Source: Ruegeria arenilitoris
Lineage (GTDB): Bacteria; Pseudomonadota; Alphaproteobacteria; Rhodobacterales; Rhodobacteraceae
DNA: 64,000 bases
Assembly (NCBI RefSeq): GCF_013030985.1
Contig: NZ_WPYP01000001.1
Span: forward strand, 992,001 to 1,056,000
Direction of reading: 5' to 3'
Part shown: positions 48,068 through 56,229 of the stretch, one piece after another
Position numbering within the stretch: the stretch's first letter is position 1
Layout: every line of letters begins with the position of its first letter
Notes under the pieces: model-generated
Told to the model about the DNA's origin: nothing
Database searches by the model: none
Seen by the model: the letters and a program-made list of their open reading frames with translations, nothing else
Program-made: the position numbers and the translations under genes

Positions 48068-49180
48068 TCATCTCAGACAAGTCTTGGGGAGCAAGATCGT
48101 CGCGCCCTTCGGGATGGCGGCCGATTCCGAATGCACAACGGCCAGAGGTTGCGTCAGACGACCGGGGTTGTCTGCCGGGTAATAGGTCAACCACCCTTCC
48201 CAACCCGCGTTGTTCCACTGGTTATCACATTCCAGGATCGCGCCGCGCTCGGGCTCATAATAGTAACCACCGACCGGCATCAGCACGCCCTCGGCCCCTT
48301 CGGGTCCGCCGCAAACGGTCTCGACAATGTCAGCATTCTGCATCCAGAGGGCGACCAGACCGATCAGCTGCACTAGTTCGTTACCGACCACTGCGTCCAC
48401 CATGTACTCGGCCGAGGCGCAGTTACCCAGACCGTTGATATGCGACGCGTCGACTTCCGGCAGCGTGGCGACGAATTCAAACGCGGCACGGAACTCTTTG
48501 GGGGTCTGCCCCGTGATCTTCTTAAAACTGCGCGAGAAATGCGCCTGATCGGCGAACCCACGGGCGGCTGAAATCTCGGCAAAGTTCTGGTCTGACTTGG
48601 ACAGCATACGGACCACCTGCTCGATCCAATTAGCAGTGACATATAGCGTTGGGGTGGTGCCCAGTGTCTCTTTGAACACCCGGTCGAAGTGGGATTTGCT
48701 CATCGCCTCGAACATCACGGCCGAGGACATGACATTACTTTCAAGCGCAACACTCAGGATCACCCTGGCGGCGCAAGGATCGGGGTCCGAGAATTGCGGC
48801 AGGTCTTCGAACTGCTTCGGCACCAACAGCATCCCATGCTCGGATTACGCGAATATCCCGACCTCTTGCGGGTCGAGCGTGATGACGATGACATTCGATT
48901 TCGCAAACCAGAGCCAGCCCGACCGTGTGCCCGCCGGGGTGACGAGATGTCATGCAGGTTGAAGGTGAAATCCCGCAGCCCTCCGTTGCCCATATTCTGC
49001 ACCCGATGCGGCACGGGCTGCAGGTTCAGCAGGATGTGATGCTCGTCAAACTCATCCTCGGGCATATTGCCGGCTCGGCCTGAAATAGCGGACCGACATC
49101 AACGCGGCCACCGACATATGCGCGGCGCCTTCGCTGTTCAGCAGCGGGGCGGACGGGTAGATCTCATCCTAAAATTGCGG
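48068..49180 (-). pseudogene. AraC-type regulator remnant fused to alpha/beta hydrolase tail
   Basis: Read on the minus strand. From about 49180 an AraC sensor domain (SAPLLNSEGAAHMSVAALMSVRYF) shifts frame near 49065 to MPEDEFDEHHILLNLQPVPHRV, shifts again near 48945 to VTPAGTRSGWLWFAKSNVIVIT, meets an in-frame TAA near 48848, then continues to a good AraC helix-turn-helix (MLSKSDQNFAEISAARGFADQAHFSRSFKK as two helices; FRAAFEFVATLP). There it joins an alpha/beta-hydrolase C-terminal part (LPEVDASHINGLGNCASAEY ... YYYEPERGAI ... LAVVHSESAAIPKG). The join is in frame, giving a chimera of two gene remnants. Confidence 0.8.
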
Positions 49181-49254
49181 CAAAGCTACACGCCCTCCGG
49201 TTTAGAAACGGATCGCTATCGCAACATGAAAGGCCCGGACGGACGATCCGGCAC

Positions 49255-49869
49255 CTAATCTGATGCCCGTGTGCCATAGCGGCTGAGGATCAGGTCGATG
49301 CTGCTGTCAATTGTGGCGGTCATGTCCTCTTGGCTCAGCACATCACCGGTGAATATCATCGGCCAGAACGCTTTGGCCTTGATCAGGCCGATGAACTCCT
49401 GCCCGGCCCGCTCAGGGTCTTCGATCTGCAACTGCCCGTCATCTGCGGCATCTTTCAGCATGGTGACAAAGATCGACGTCTTATCCAGCTTGCCCTGCGC
49501 CGCCGCTGCCATCTCGGGGTTGCGCAAGGTTTCGCTGATCACCATCCGCGCCATTGCGATGACCTCGGGCATCATCAGAATCCGCCCTTCTGCCCAGGCA
49601 AGCTCGGTCAATTGCTCGCGGATATCGCGGCCCGGCTGATACCTGATATCCCGCACGGCGGCGAATCGATTGGACAGCTCCATCACAATCGAACGAAACA
49701 GGTTTTCCTTGCTTTCGAAATACTTGTACAGCGTGCGCTTGGAAACTTCGGCACGGGTGGAAATGCGGTCCATGCTGGCAGAGGCGAACCCCTTTTCTTG
49801 GAATTCGGCTACGGCGGCTTCGATGATCTGGGCCTGTTTGGACGCATTCGGTGCGCAGCAATCGCTCAT
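49255..49869 (-). CDS. TetR/AcrR family transcriptional regulator
   Basis: Repressor-type protein of 204 residues. The N-terminal helix-turn-helix is IIEAAVAEFQEKGFASASMDRISTRAEVSKRTLYKYFESKENLF split at family positions (about residues 14-60); a C-terminal ligand domain of the AcrR TetR_C type follows. It starts MSDCCAPNASK, with two adjacent cysteines that are unusual. It is divergent from iorAB and the 142-bp gap holds two matching palindromes, so it probably represses iorAB and itself. Confidence 0.93.
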   Translation of the reverse strand: MSDCCAPNASKQAQIIEAAVAEFQEKGFASASMDRISTRAEVSKRTLYKYFESKENLFRSIVMELSNRFAAVRDIRYQPGRDIREQLTELAWAEGRILMMPEVIAMARMVISETLRNPEMAAAAQGKLDKTSIFVTMLKDAADDGQLQIEDPERAGQEFIGLIKAKAFWPMIFTGDVLSQEDMTATIDSSIDLILSRYGTRASD

Positions 49870-49913
49870 GATTCAAAGCTATAGACCTATTGACAGAGCA
49901 AGGTCAAACACCA

Positions 49914-49933
49914 GGTAAACCCACGGGTTTACA
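49914..49933. promoter_or_regulatory. Palindromic operator 1 (TetR-type)
   Basis: GGTAAAC-N6-GTTTACA, with an inner perfect 8+8 palindrome GTAAACCC-AC-GGGTTTAC at 49915-49932. It lies 45-64 bp before the TetR start. It shares its half-sites with the second site at 49954-49973. Confidence 0.8.
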
Positions 49934-49953
49934 AGGGCGAAACCGCCGCATAT

Positions 49954-49973
49954 GGTAAACCCGCCAGTTTACC
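49954..49973. promoter_or_regulatory. Palindromic operator 2 (TetR-type)
   Basis: GGTAAAC-CCGCCA-GTTTACC, a perfect 7+7 inverted repeat with 6-bp spacer, the same architecture as site 1 and 40 bp away centre to centre. It lies about 40-58 bp before iorA, where it would cover the promoter. Confidence 0.8.
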
Positions 49974-50011
49974 GATTCAGGTAACCAGCCCAACATGGAG
50001 AGTCCCCCCTC

Positions 50012-50476
50012 ATGGCCTTGACCTTGAAACTGAATGGCGAGACCCACACGGTCGACGCCGAACCCGGCACCCCCCTGCTGTGGGTGATCCGGGATGAGCT
50101 TAAGCTGACCGGAACCAAATTCGGCTGCGGTGTTGCATCCTGCGGCGCCTGCACGGTGCACCTGAACGGTGAGCCCGTGCGCTCGTGCCAGACCTTTATC
50201 GAAGACGTCGAAGATGCCGAGATCACCACGATCGAAGCGGTGGGTGACGACAAGATCGGCGCGGCCGTCCAGCAAGCCTGGGTCGAGCTGGACGTGGTCC
50301 AGTGCGGCTACTGCCAGTCGGGTCAGGTGATGTCGGCCGTTGGCCTGTTGTCCGAAAACCCGAAACCCAGCGTCGAGGAAATCGACAGCTACATGTCCGG
50401 CAACGCCTGCCGTTGCGCCACCTATCAACGCATCCGCGCCGGTATCCAGCGCGCTTCTGAGATTCTGGAGGCCTGA
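50012..50476 (+). CDS. iorA: Isoquinoline 1-oxidoreductase-type 2Fe-2S subunit
   Basis: Small iron-sulfur subunit of a xanthine-dehydrogenase-family molybdenum hydroxylase, 154 residues. Plant-type 2Fe-2S ligands are Cys39, 44, 47 and 59 (FGCGVASCGACTVH, RSCQ); the second cluster ligands are Cys98 and 101 (VQCGYCQSGQ) and Cys133 and 135 (GNACRC). It is separated by 3 bp from the large subunit. Substrate is not shown; the two-subunit Tat-exported form resembles IorAB/aldehyde oxidoreductases that pass electrons to cytochromes. Confidence 0.93.
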   Translation: MALTLKLNGETHTVDAEPGTPLLWVIRDELKLTGTKFGCGVASCGACTVHLNGEPVRSCQTFIEDVEDAEITTIEAVGDDKIGAAVQQAWVELDVVQCGYCQSGQVMSAVGLLSENPKPSVEEIDSYMSGNACRCATYQRIRAGIQRASEILEA

Positions 50477-50479
50477 TCC

Positions 50480-52666
50480 ATGACCATCAACACCTCTCGC
50501 CGTGGGTTTTTGAAAGGTGCCGCTGCTGCCGGTGCCGTCTTGTTGGTTGGCGCACGCCCCGATGGCGTGCTGGCTGCCGGATCGACCGAGACCGCTCAGT
50601 TCAACCCATTCGTGAAGATCGATGCCGATGGCACCGTGACCGCCATCGTCAAGCATTTCGAAAAGGGTCAGGGGCCTGCAACCGGTCTGCCGACTCTGAT
50701 CGCCGAGGAAATCGGCCTGACCATGGATCTGATCGAATACGAATTCGCGCCTTCGGATCCGAACGTCTATAACAACTTGCTATTTGGCCCCTTCCAGGGC
50801 ACGGGCGGGTCGACCGCGATGGCGAATTCGTGGCTGCAATACCGCCAGGCCGGTGCCGCTGCGCGCGAGATGCTGATCAACGCCGCCGCCCAAAGTTGGG
50901 GCGTGGATGCGTCCGGCATCACCATCGAAGAGGGCATCGTCAAGGCAGGCGACAAGTCGGCCCCGATTGCCGAATTCGTGGCCGCTGCGTCTCAGTTGGA
51001 AGCCCCGGCCGAGCCGCGCCTGAAGGACCCGTCCGAATTCCACCTGATCGGCAACGAAGCGGTGCGCCGTAAGGACTCGGTGATCAAAGGCAACGGTCAG
51101 GCGATGTACGCCATGGACGTTCACCTGCCGAACCAAATGGTCGCCATGATCAAGCGCCCGGAATCGAAAGGAGGCATCGCCAAGGGCTTTGACGACAACG
51201 CGTCGAAAGAGGTCAAAGGCTATATCAACGCCGCCGTTCTGCCCAATCAGGCGGGCGTCGCGGTCTATGCCGAAAACACCTGGGCTGCGATCCAGGCGCG
51301 CGACGCGCTTGAGGTCGAATGGGACATGTCCGGCGCGGAAACCCGCGACTCGGACCAGATCAAGGCCGAGATCATGGCCGCGTTGGAGGCCGAACCAGCG
51401 TATAACGTGAACCAAGCAGATACCGCAGTGGTGTCGGCGGCGATCGACGCGGCGGACAAGGTTGTCGAAAAGACCTTCTACTTCCCGCTACTGGCCCATG
51501 CGCCGATGGAGCCGCTGAACTGCACCATCGAGCAGACCGCCGAAGGTGATATCGTGCTACATGATGGCGCACAGATGCCCACCGGCCCACATATGGCCTA
51601 TCAGCAGATCTTCCAGCTGCCGCCTGAGAAGATTCACATCAAGACTATGCTGGCCGGTGGCTCGTTCGGTCGTCGTGCGACCCCCGACGCGGATTACCAG
51701 GTCGAGGCCGCGCTGGCTTTTGTGGTCACCGACCGGTCCCGCCCGGTCAAGTTGGTGTGGACGCGCGAGGATGACATCCGCAGCGGGTACTACCGCCCGG
51801 CGTTCGGCCACAAGGTCCGCGTTGGTCTGGATGCCGACGGCAATATCGTCGGATGGCAGCATCGGGTCGCCGGGCAGTCAGTCATCAAAGGCACACCGTT
51901 CGAAGCGGTTCTGGTGCATGACGGAATCGACCACAGCTCGGTCGAAGGGATCGCCGACAGCCCGTATAAAATCCCCGGAATGGCGGTGGGCCTGACCGAC
52001 ACACCCAAGGCCACAACGGTTCTTTGGTGGCGCTCGGTGGGTCATACCCATACCGGCTATACGATGGAAACCATGATGGATTTGGTCGCCGAGGCCGCAG
52101 GCCGCGACCCGGTCGAGTTCCGTCTGGCGCATCTGACCGACGCCAGTGACGCGGATCAGCAACGCAAAGCAGGCGTGCTGAAACTGGTCGCTGAAAAGGC
52201 AGGATGGGGCAACGCACCGGCAGGTCGGGCGCAGGGCATTGCCGTGCATAAGTCCTTTGGATCCTATGCCGCGCAGGTTGTCGAGGTTTCGGGCGATCCG
52301 GAAAACGGCGTAAAGATCGAAAAGGTCACCTGCGCCGTGGATTGCGGCATCGCCGTGAACCCCGACGTGGTGCGCGCGCAGATGGAGGGCGGCATCGGTT
52401 ACGGCATCGGCCATGTCATGCGCGACCAGATCACCCTGACCGGAGGGGCCGTGGACCAGTTCAACTTCCCGGACTACGAGCCACTGCGCATTGGTGATAT
52501 CGCGGCGATTGACGTGCATATCGTGCCGTCCGCCGAAGCACCAACCGGAGTTGGTGAGCCCGGCACGCCCCCGTCTGCGCCAGCTCTTGCCAACGCGATC
52601 CGGGCACTTTCGGGCGTCAAGGTAACCGCGCTGCCGATGGCGGAAAACGGCGTCAACTTCGTCTGA
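50480..52666 (+). CDS. iorB: Molybdopterin-binding aldehyde/isoquinoline oxidoreductase large subunit
   Basis: Large subunit (728 residues) binding the molybdenum cofactor. It starts with a twin-arginine signal (SRRGFLKGAAAAGAVLLVG), so the dimer is probably exported with the cofactor in place. Family landmarks include FVKIDADGTVTAIVKHFEKGQG, FGRRATPDADYQVEAA near residue 400, WWRSVGHTHTGYTMETMMD and the C-terminal GVGEPGTPPSAPALANAI with the catalytic Glu (GEPG). Lack of a FAD subunit suggests electrons go to a cytochrome c. Confidence 0.93.
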   Translation: MTINTSRRGFLKGAAAAGAVLLVGARPDGVLAAGSTETAQFNPFVKIDADGTVTAIVKHFEKGQGPATGLPTLIAEEIGLTMDLIEYEFAPSDPNVYNNLLFGPFQGTGGSTAMANSWLQYRQAGAAAREMLINAAAQSWGVDASGITIEEGIVKAGDKSAPIAEFVAAASQLEAPAEPRLKDPSEFHLIGNEAVRRKDSVIKGNGQAMYAMDVHLPNQMVAMIKRPESKGGIAKGFDDNASKEVKGYINAAVLPNQAGVAVYAENTWAAIQARDALEVEWDMSGAETRDSDQIKAEIMAALEAEPAYNVNQADTAVVSAAIDAADKVVEKTFYFPLLAHAPMEPLNCTIEQTAEGDIVLHDGAQMPTGPHMAYQQIFQLPPEKIHIKTMLAGGSFGRRATPDADYQVEAALAFVVTDRSRPVKLVWTREDDIRSGYYRPAFGHKVRVGLDADGNIVGWQHRVAGQSVIKGTPFEAVLVHDGIDHSSVEGIADSPYKIPGMAVGLTDTPKATTVLWWRSVGHTHTGYTMETMMDLVAEAAGRDPVEFRLAHLTDASDADQQRKAGVLKLVAEKAGWGNAPAGRAQGIAVHKSFGSYAAQVVEVSGDPENGVKIEKVTCAVDCGIAVNPDVVRAQMEGGIGYGIGHVMRDQITLTGGAVDQFNFPDYEPLRIGDIAAIDVHIVPSAEAPTGVGEPGTPPSAPALANAIRALSGVKVTALPMAENGVNFV

Positions 52667-52730
52667 CACGCTCTCGCTCCGCGCCATCACCCTTTGGCGC
52701 AGAGCACCACGCCTGCATCAGGCAGATAAA

Positions 52731-52746
52731 TAATTTGATCAAATTT
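52731..52746. promoter_or_regulatory. GATC-centred palindrome before first GS-like gene
   Basis: TAATTTGATCAAATTT at 52731-52746, with a perfect inverted repeat AATTTGATCAAATT, followed by CGTGAC, 60 bp before the first GS-like gene. A near-identical site lies before the amidotransferase gene, so both probably bind the same regulator. Confidence 0.75.
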
Positions 52747-52805
52747 CGTGACAAGACGCTCAGTCTCGATTACATCTCGGACATCCCGAGTGATGGAGAC
52801 CCCAA

Positions 52806-54125
52806 ATGGACCTGAGCGCCCTGCACAGTTTTCGCGTCGCCGCCTGTGACCTGAACGGTCAGATGCGCGGCAAGCGTGTGCCGCCCTCTTATGCCGACAA
52901 ACTGAACAAAGGGACGGTGCGGATGCCGTTCTCTGCGCTGAACGTAGACCTGTGGGGCGCGGATATCGACGGCAGCCCTCTGGTCTTCGAATCCGGCGAT
53001 GCGGATGGGATGCTCTTGCCGACGGATCGCGGCCCGGTGCCAATGCCGTGGCTGGCGGCAGACACGGCGTTGGTTCCGATGTGCCTGCACGATGACGCGG
53101 GCGCACCCTTTGCAGGCGACCCCCGACACGCTCTGGCCGCGGTAATGCAGCGGTACGCCCAGCGCGGCTGGTCCGTCATCGCAGCGACCGAGTTGGAATT
53201 CACCCTGCTGGATGCATCAGGCACCCAACCGCAACCCCCAATCAACCCGGTGACTGGGCGCAGGCTGGCGGATGAATCCGTTCTGTCCATGGCGGAGATG
53301 GACGCGTTCGATGCCTTCTTCACCGAGCTTTATGACGGCTGCGCCGCGATGGGCATCCCCGCGCAGACGGCAATCTCGGAAAGCGGTATCGGCCAGTTCG
53401 AGATCAACCTGAATCATCAGGACGCGATGCGCTGTGCCGATGATACGTGGCTTTTCAAGACCTTGACGCGCGGCCTTGCCCGCAAGCACGGGTTCACCGC
53501 CACGTTCATGTCCAAGCCTTACGCAGACGATGCGGGCAACGGAATGCATGTGCATTTCTCGGTCGTGGATGATCAGGGGCAAAACGTGTTCGACAATGGT
53601 GGCCCCGAGGGGACCGATCTGCTGCGTTGGGCGGTTGCCGGATGTCTGGCCGCGATGCCCGGATGTACGTTGATCTTCGCACCGCACGGAAACTCATACA
53701 CACGCCTCGTGCCCGGCGCGCACGCCCCGACCGGTGCAAGCTGGGCTTATGAAAACCGCACTGCCGCGATCCGCATCCCCGGCGGTGCGCCCGCCGCGCG
53801 GCGGATCGAACATCGCGTTGCGGGCGGTGATATCAACCCCTACCTGATGCTGGCCGCCGTCTTGGGTGCCGCGATGAACGGGATCGAGGACGAGACCGAA
53901 CCGCCCGCCCCGATCTCGGGCAACGCTTATGAAATCGACGGCCTGCCGCAACTGGCCGGTGACTGGGCCTCGGCGATCGCCGCCTTTGAAACCGACCCGT
54001 TTGTCGCGCGCATCTTTCCCGCCGACTTGATCCGCTTTTTCGCCATGACCAAGCGGCAGGAAATCCTGCGCTTTGGTGAACGCCCGCCGGATGAGCACTG
54101 GCTCAGCTATCTCGAAGCGGTTTGA
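52806..54125 (+). CDS. Glutamine synthetase-like amine gamma-glutamyl ligase
   Basis: GS-fold ligase of 439 residues, one of two in the cluster. Catalytic-domain landmarks: ATELEFTLLD (metal-binding Glu), ESGIGQFEINL, NGMHVHFSV (metal-binding His), YTRLVPGAHAPTGASWAYENRTAAIRIPG and RIEHRVAGGDINPYL. The size and the segments resemble PuuA/gamma-glutamylpolyamine ligases rather than ammonia-assimilating GlnA. It opens the cluster of ligase, amidotransferase, ligase and FAD oxidase, a gamma-glutamylation route for amines; which amine is inference. Confidence 0.85.
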   Translation: MDLSALHSFRVAACDLNGQMRGKRVPPSYADKLNKGTVRMPFSALNVDLWGADIDGSPLVFESGDADGMLLPTDRGPVPMPWLAADTALVPMCLHDDAGAPFAGDPRHALAAVMQRYAQRGWSVIAATELEFTLLDASGTQPQPPINPVTGRRLADESVLSMAEMDAFDAFFTELYDGCAAMGIPAQTAISESGIGQFEINLNHQDAMRCADDTWLFKTLTRGLARKHGFTATFMSKPYADDAGNGMHVHFSVVDDQGQNVFDNGGPEGTDLLRWAVAGCLAAMPGCTLIFAPHGNSYTRLVPGAHAPTGASWAYENRTAAIRIPGGAPAARRIEHRVAGGDINPYLMLAAVLGAAMNGIEDETEPPAPISGNAYEIDGLPQLAGDWASAIAAFETDPFVARIFPADLIRFFAMTKRQEILRFGERPPDEHWLSYLEAV

Positions 54126-54158
54126 CCCCTTGCCCGACCGGATTCGGTGGGCTAGAAT

Positions 54159-54174
54159 AAATTTGATCAAATTT
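54159..54174. promoter_or_regulatory. GATC-centred palindrome before amidotransferase gene
   Basis: AAATTTGATCAAATTT is a perfect 16-bp palindrome followed by GGTGAC, 9 bp before the amidotransferase ATG. It repeats the site at 52731-52746 including the following xGTGAC. Its position beside the ribosome binding site fits a repressor. Confidence 0.75.
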
Positions 54175-54182
54175 GGTGACCC

Positions 54183-54863
54183 ATGAAAATCGGCATCCTA
54201 GTAACCGGCCACCCTCCCGACGAATTGCGCGACCAATTCGGTGCCTATGACGCGATGTTTCGCACCCTGTTGGATGGAAACGGCTTCGAGTTCGAAAGCT
54301 ATGCAGTCGTGGACAATCAATTCCCCGACAGCGCGGATCAGGGCGATGGCTGGATCATCACCGGCTCGCGACACGGAGCGTATGAGGACCACGCGTGGAT
54401 TCCCCCCTTGGAGAACCTCATTCGTGCGATCTGGAAAAGCGGCCAACCCTTGATCGGGGTCTGCTTCGGCCACCAGATCATCGCACAGGCACTTGGTGGC
54501 AAAGTCGAAAAGTTCAAAGGCGGCTGGGCCGTTGGGCGGACCGATTATGACTATGACGGGCAATCAGTGACCCTGAACGCCTGGCATCAGGATCAGGTTG
54601 TCGAATTGCCCCAAGGTGCCAAGGTGACCGGCTCGAACGCCTTCTGCCGCAACGCCATGGTCGCCTACGGAGACACGATCTGGACCGTTCAGGCGCATCC
54701 GGAATACGGTGACAGCTTTATCAATGGTCTGATGGAGACACGCGGCAAGGGCGTGGTGCCCGATGAACTGATGCAGGCTGCAGCCAATCGCCTGCCCGCC
54801 AAAGATGACAATCCGAAGATCGCGCAGCACATGGCCGATTTTCTGAAGAAAGAGAGGGCCTGA
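54183..54863 (+). CDS. Type 1 glutamine amidotransferase
   Basis: GATase1-family enzyme of 226 residues. The nucleophile is Cys94 in LIGVCFGHQIIAQALGG and the His-Glu pair is His172/Glu174 in TVQAHPEYGDSF. The motif is GMP-synthase-like (GVCFGHQ) rather than the GICRGxQ of PuuD, but placement between two GS-like ligases suggests it hydrolyses gamma-glutamyl intermediates. The stop shares one base with the start of the next gene (TGATG), so translation is coupled. Confidence 0.87.
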   Translation: MKIGILVTGHPPDELRDQFGAYDAMFRTLLDGNGFEFESYAVVDNQFPDSADQGDGWIITGSRHGAYEDHAWIPPLENLIRAIWKSGQPLIGVCFGHQIIAQALGGKVEKFKGGWAVGRTDYDYDGQSVTLNAWHQDQVVELPQGAKVTGSNAFCRNAMVAYGDTIWTVQAHPEYGDSFINGLMETRGKGVVPDELMQAAANRLPAKDDNPKIAQHMADFLKKERA

Positions 54864-56221
54864 TGGCCGACTGGAAAGATCAGCTGCCTCAGGCAGCACG
54901 GACCTATATCGAAGGCCAGCGACTGGATGAGGTCGAATGCATCATCTCGGACCTGCCCGGCATCGCCCGGGGCAAAGCTGTGCCTGCTTCGAAATTTGCC
55001 AAGCAGTCCTATTTTCACCTGCCCGACAGCATCTTTTACCAGACCATCACCGGTGATTGGGGCGAGGCAGCGGGCGAGGACGGGTTCATCGAACGGGACA
55101 TGATCCTGAAGCCTGACTTCACCACAGCGTCGGCTGCGCCATGGACCGGCGACTGGACGCTGCAGGTGATCCATGACGCCTATGACCGGGACGACAACCC
55201 GATCCCGTTCAGCCCGCGCAACGTACTGAAACGCGTGGTGAAACTGTATCACGACAAAGGCTGGAAGCCGGTCGTCGCGCCCGAGATGGAGTTCTTTCTG
55301 GTCGCCCCGAACGTGGACCCGGCGCAGGGGATCACACCGATGATGGGCCGTTCAGGCCGTCCGGCTGCGGCGCGTCAGGCCTATTCGATGACTGCGGTGG
55401 ACGAATTCGGTCCGGTGATCGACGACATCTATGATTTCGCCGAGCACCAGGGGTTCGAGATCGACGGCATCACGCAGGAAGGCGGCGCGGGCCAGTTGGA
55501 GATCAATCTGCGCCACGGCAACCCAGTCAAACTGGCCGATGAGGTGTTCTATTTCAAACGCCTGATCCGCGAGGCCGCCCTGCGTCACAACTGCTTTGCC
55601 ACCTTCATGGCGAAGCCGATTGAGGATGAGCCGGGCTCGGCCATGCACATCCACCACTCGATTATCGATATCGAGACGGGGCAGAACATCTTCTCGGGCC
55701 CGCAAGGCGGTGAGACGGACGCGTTCTATCACTTCATCGCCGGGCTGCAGAACCACCTGCCCGCAGGTCTTGCGGTGATGGCGCCCTATGTTAACTCGTA
55801 CCGCCGCTATGTGAAAGACCACGCCGCCCCGATCAATCTGGAATGGGCACGCGACAACCGTACCACCGGCATCCGCGTGCCTCTGTCAGGCCCCGAGGCC
55901 CGCCGTGTGGAAAACCGCATCGCGGGAATGGACTGCAACCCCTATCTGGGCATCGCACTGTCGCTGGCCTGCGGTTATCTGGGTCTGACCCAGCAGGAGC
56001 GCCCCCGCCGTCAGTTCTATGGCGACGCCTATGAAGGAGACGGCGATATCCCGCAGGTCATGGGCAACGCACTGGACCTGTTCGACGAGGCCACCGCCCT
56101 GCACGAAGTCCTCGGTCCCGAATTCGCCCGCGTCTATGGCATCGTCAAACGCGCCGAGTATGAGGAATTCCTGCAGGTCATCTCTCCGTGGGAGCGTGAG
56201 CATCTGCTGATGAACGTCTGA
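54863..56221 (+). CDS. puuA: Glutamine synthetase-like amine gamma-glutamyl ligase (PuuA-type)
   Basis: Second GS-like ligase, 452 residues, with VAPEMEFFLVAP, QEGGAGQLEINLRHG, GSAMHIHHSI, NSYRRYVKDHAAPINLEWARDNR and RVENRIAGMDCNPYL. It opens with ARTYIEGQRLDEVECIISDLPGIARGKAVPASKF, the pattern of gamma-glutamylputrescine synthetases broken here in two for space. It is co-translated with the amidotransferase and followed after 8 bp by an FAD oxidase, as in polyamine degradation clusters. Confidence 0.88.
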   Translation: MADWKDQLPQAARTYIEGQRLDEVECIISDLPGIARGKAVPASKFAKQSYFHLPDSIFYQTITGDWGEAAGEDGFIERDMILKPDFTTASAAPWTGDWTLQVIHDAYDRDDNPIPFSPRNVLKRVVKLYHDKGWKPVVAPEMEFFLVAPNVDPAQGITPMMGRSGRPAAARQAYSMTAVDEFGPVIDDIYDFAEHQGFEIDGITQEGGAGQLEINLRHGNPVKLADEVFYFKRLIREAALRHNCFATFMAKPIEDEPGSAMHIHHSIIDIETGQNIFSGPQGGETDAFYHFIAGLQNHLPAGLAVMAPYVNSYRRYVKDHAAPINLEWARDNRTTGIRVPLSGPEARRVENRIAGMDCNPYLGIALSLACGYLGLTQQERPRRQFYGDAYEGDGDIPQVMGNALDLFDEATALHEVLGPEFARVYGIVKRAEYEEFLQVISPWEREHLLMNV

Positions 56222-56229
56222 GGCGCACG

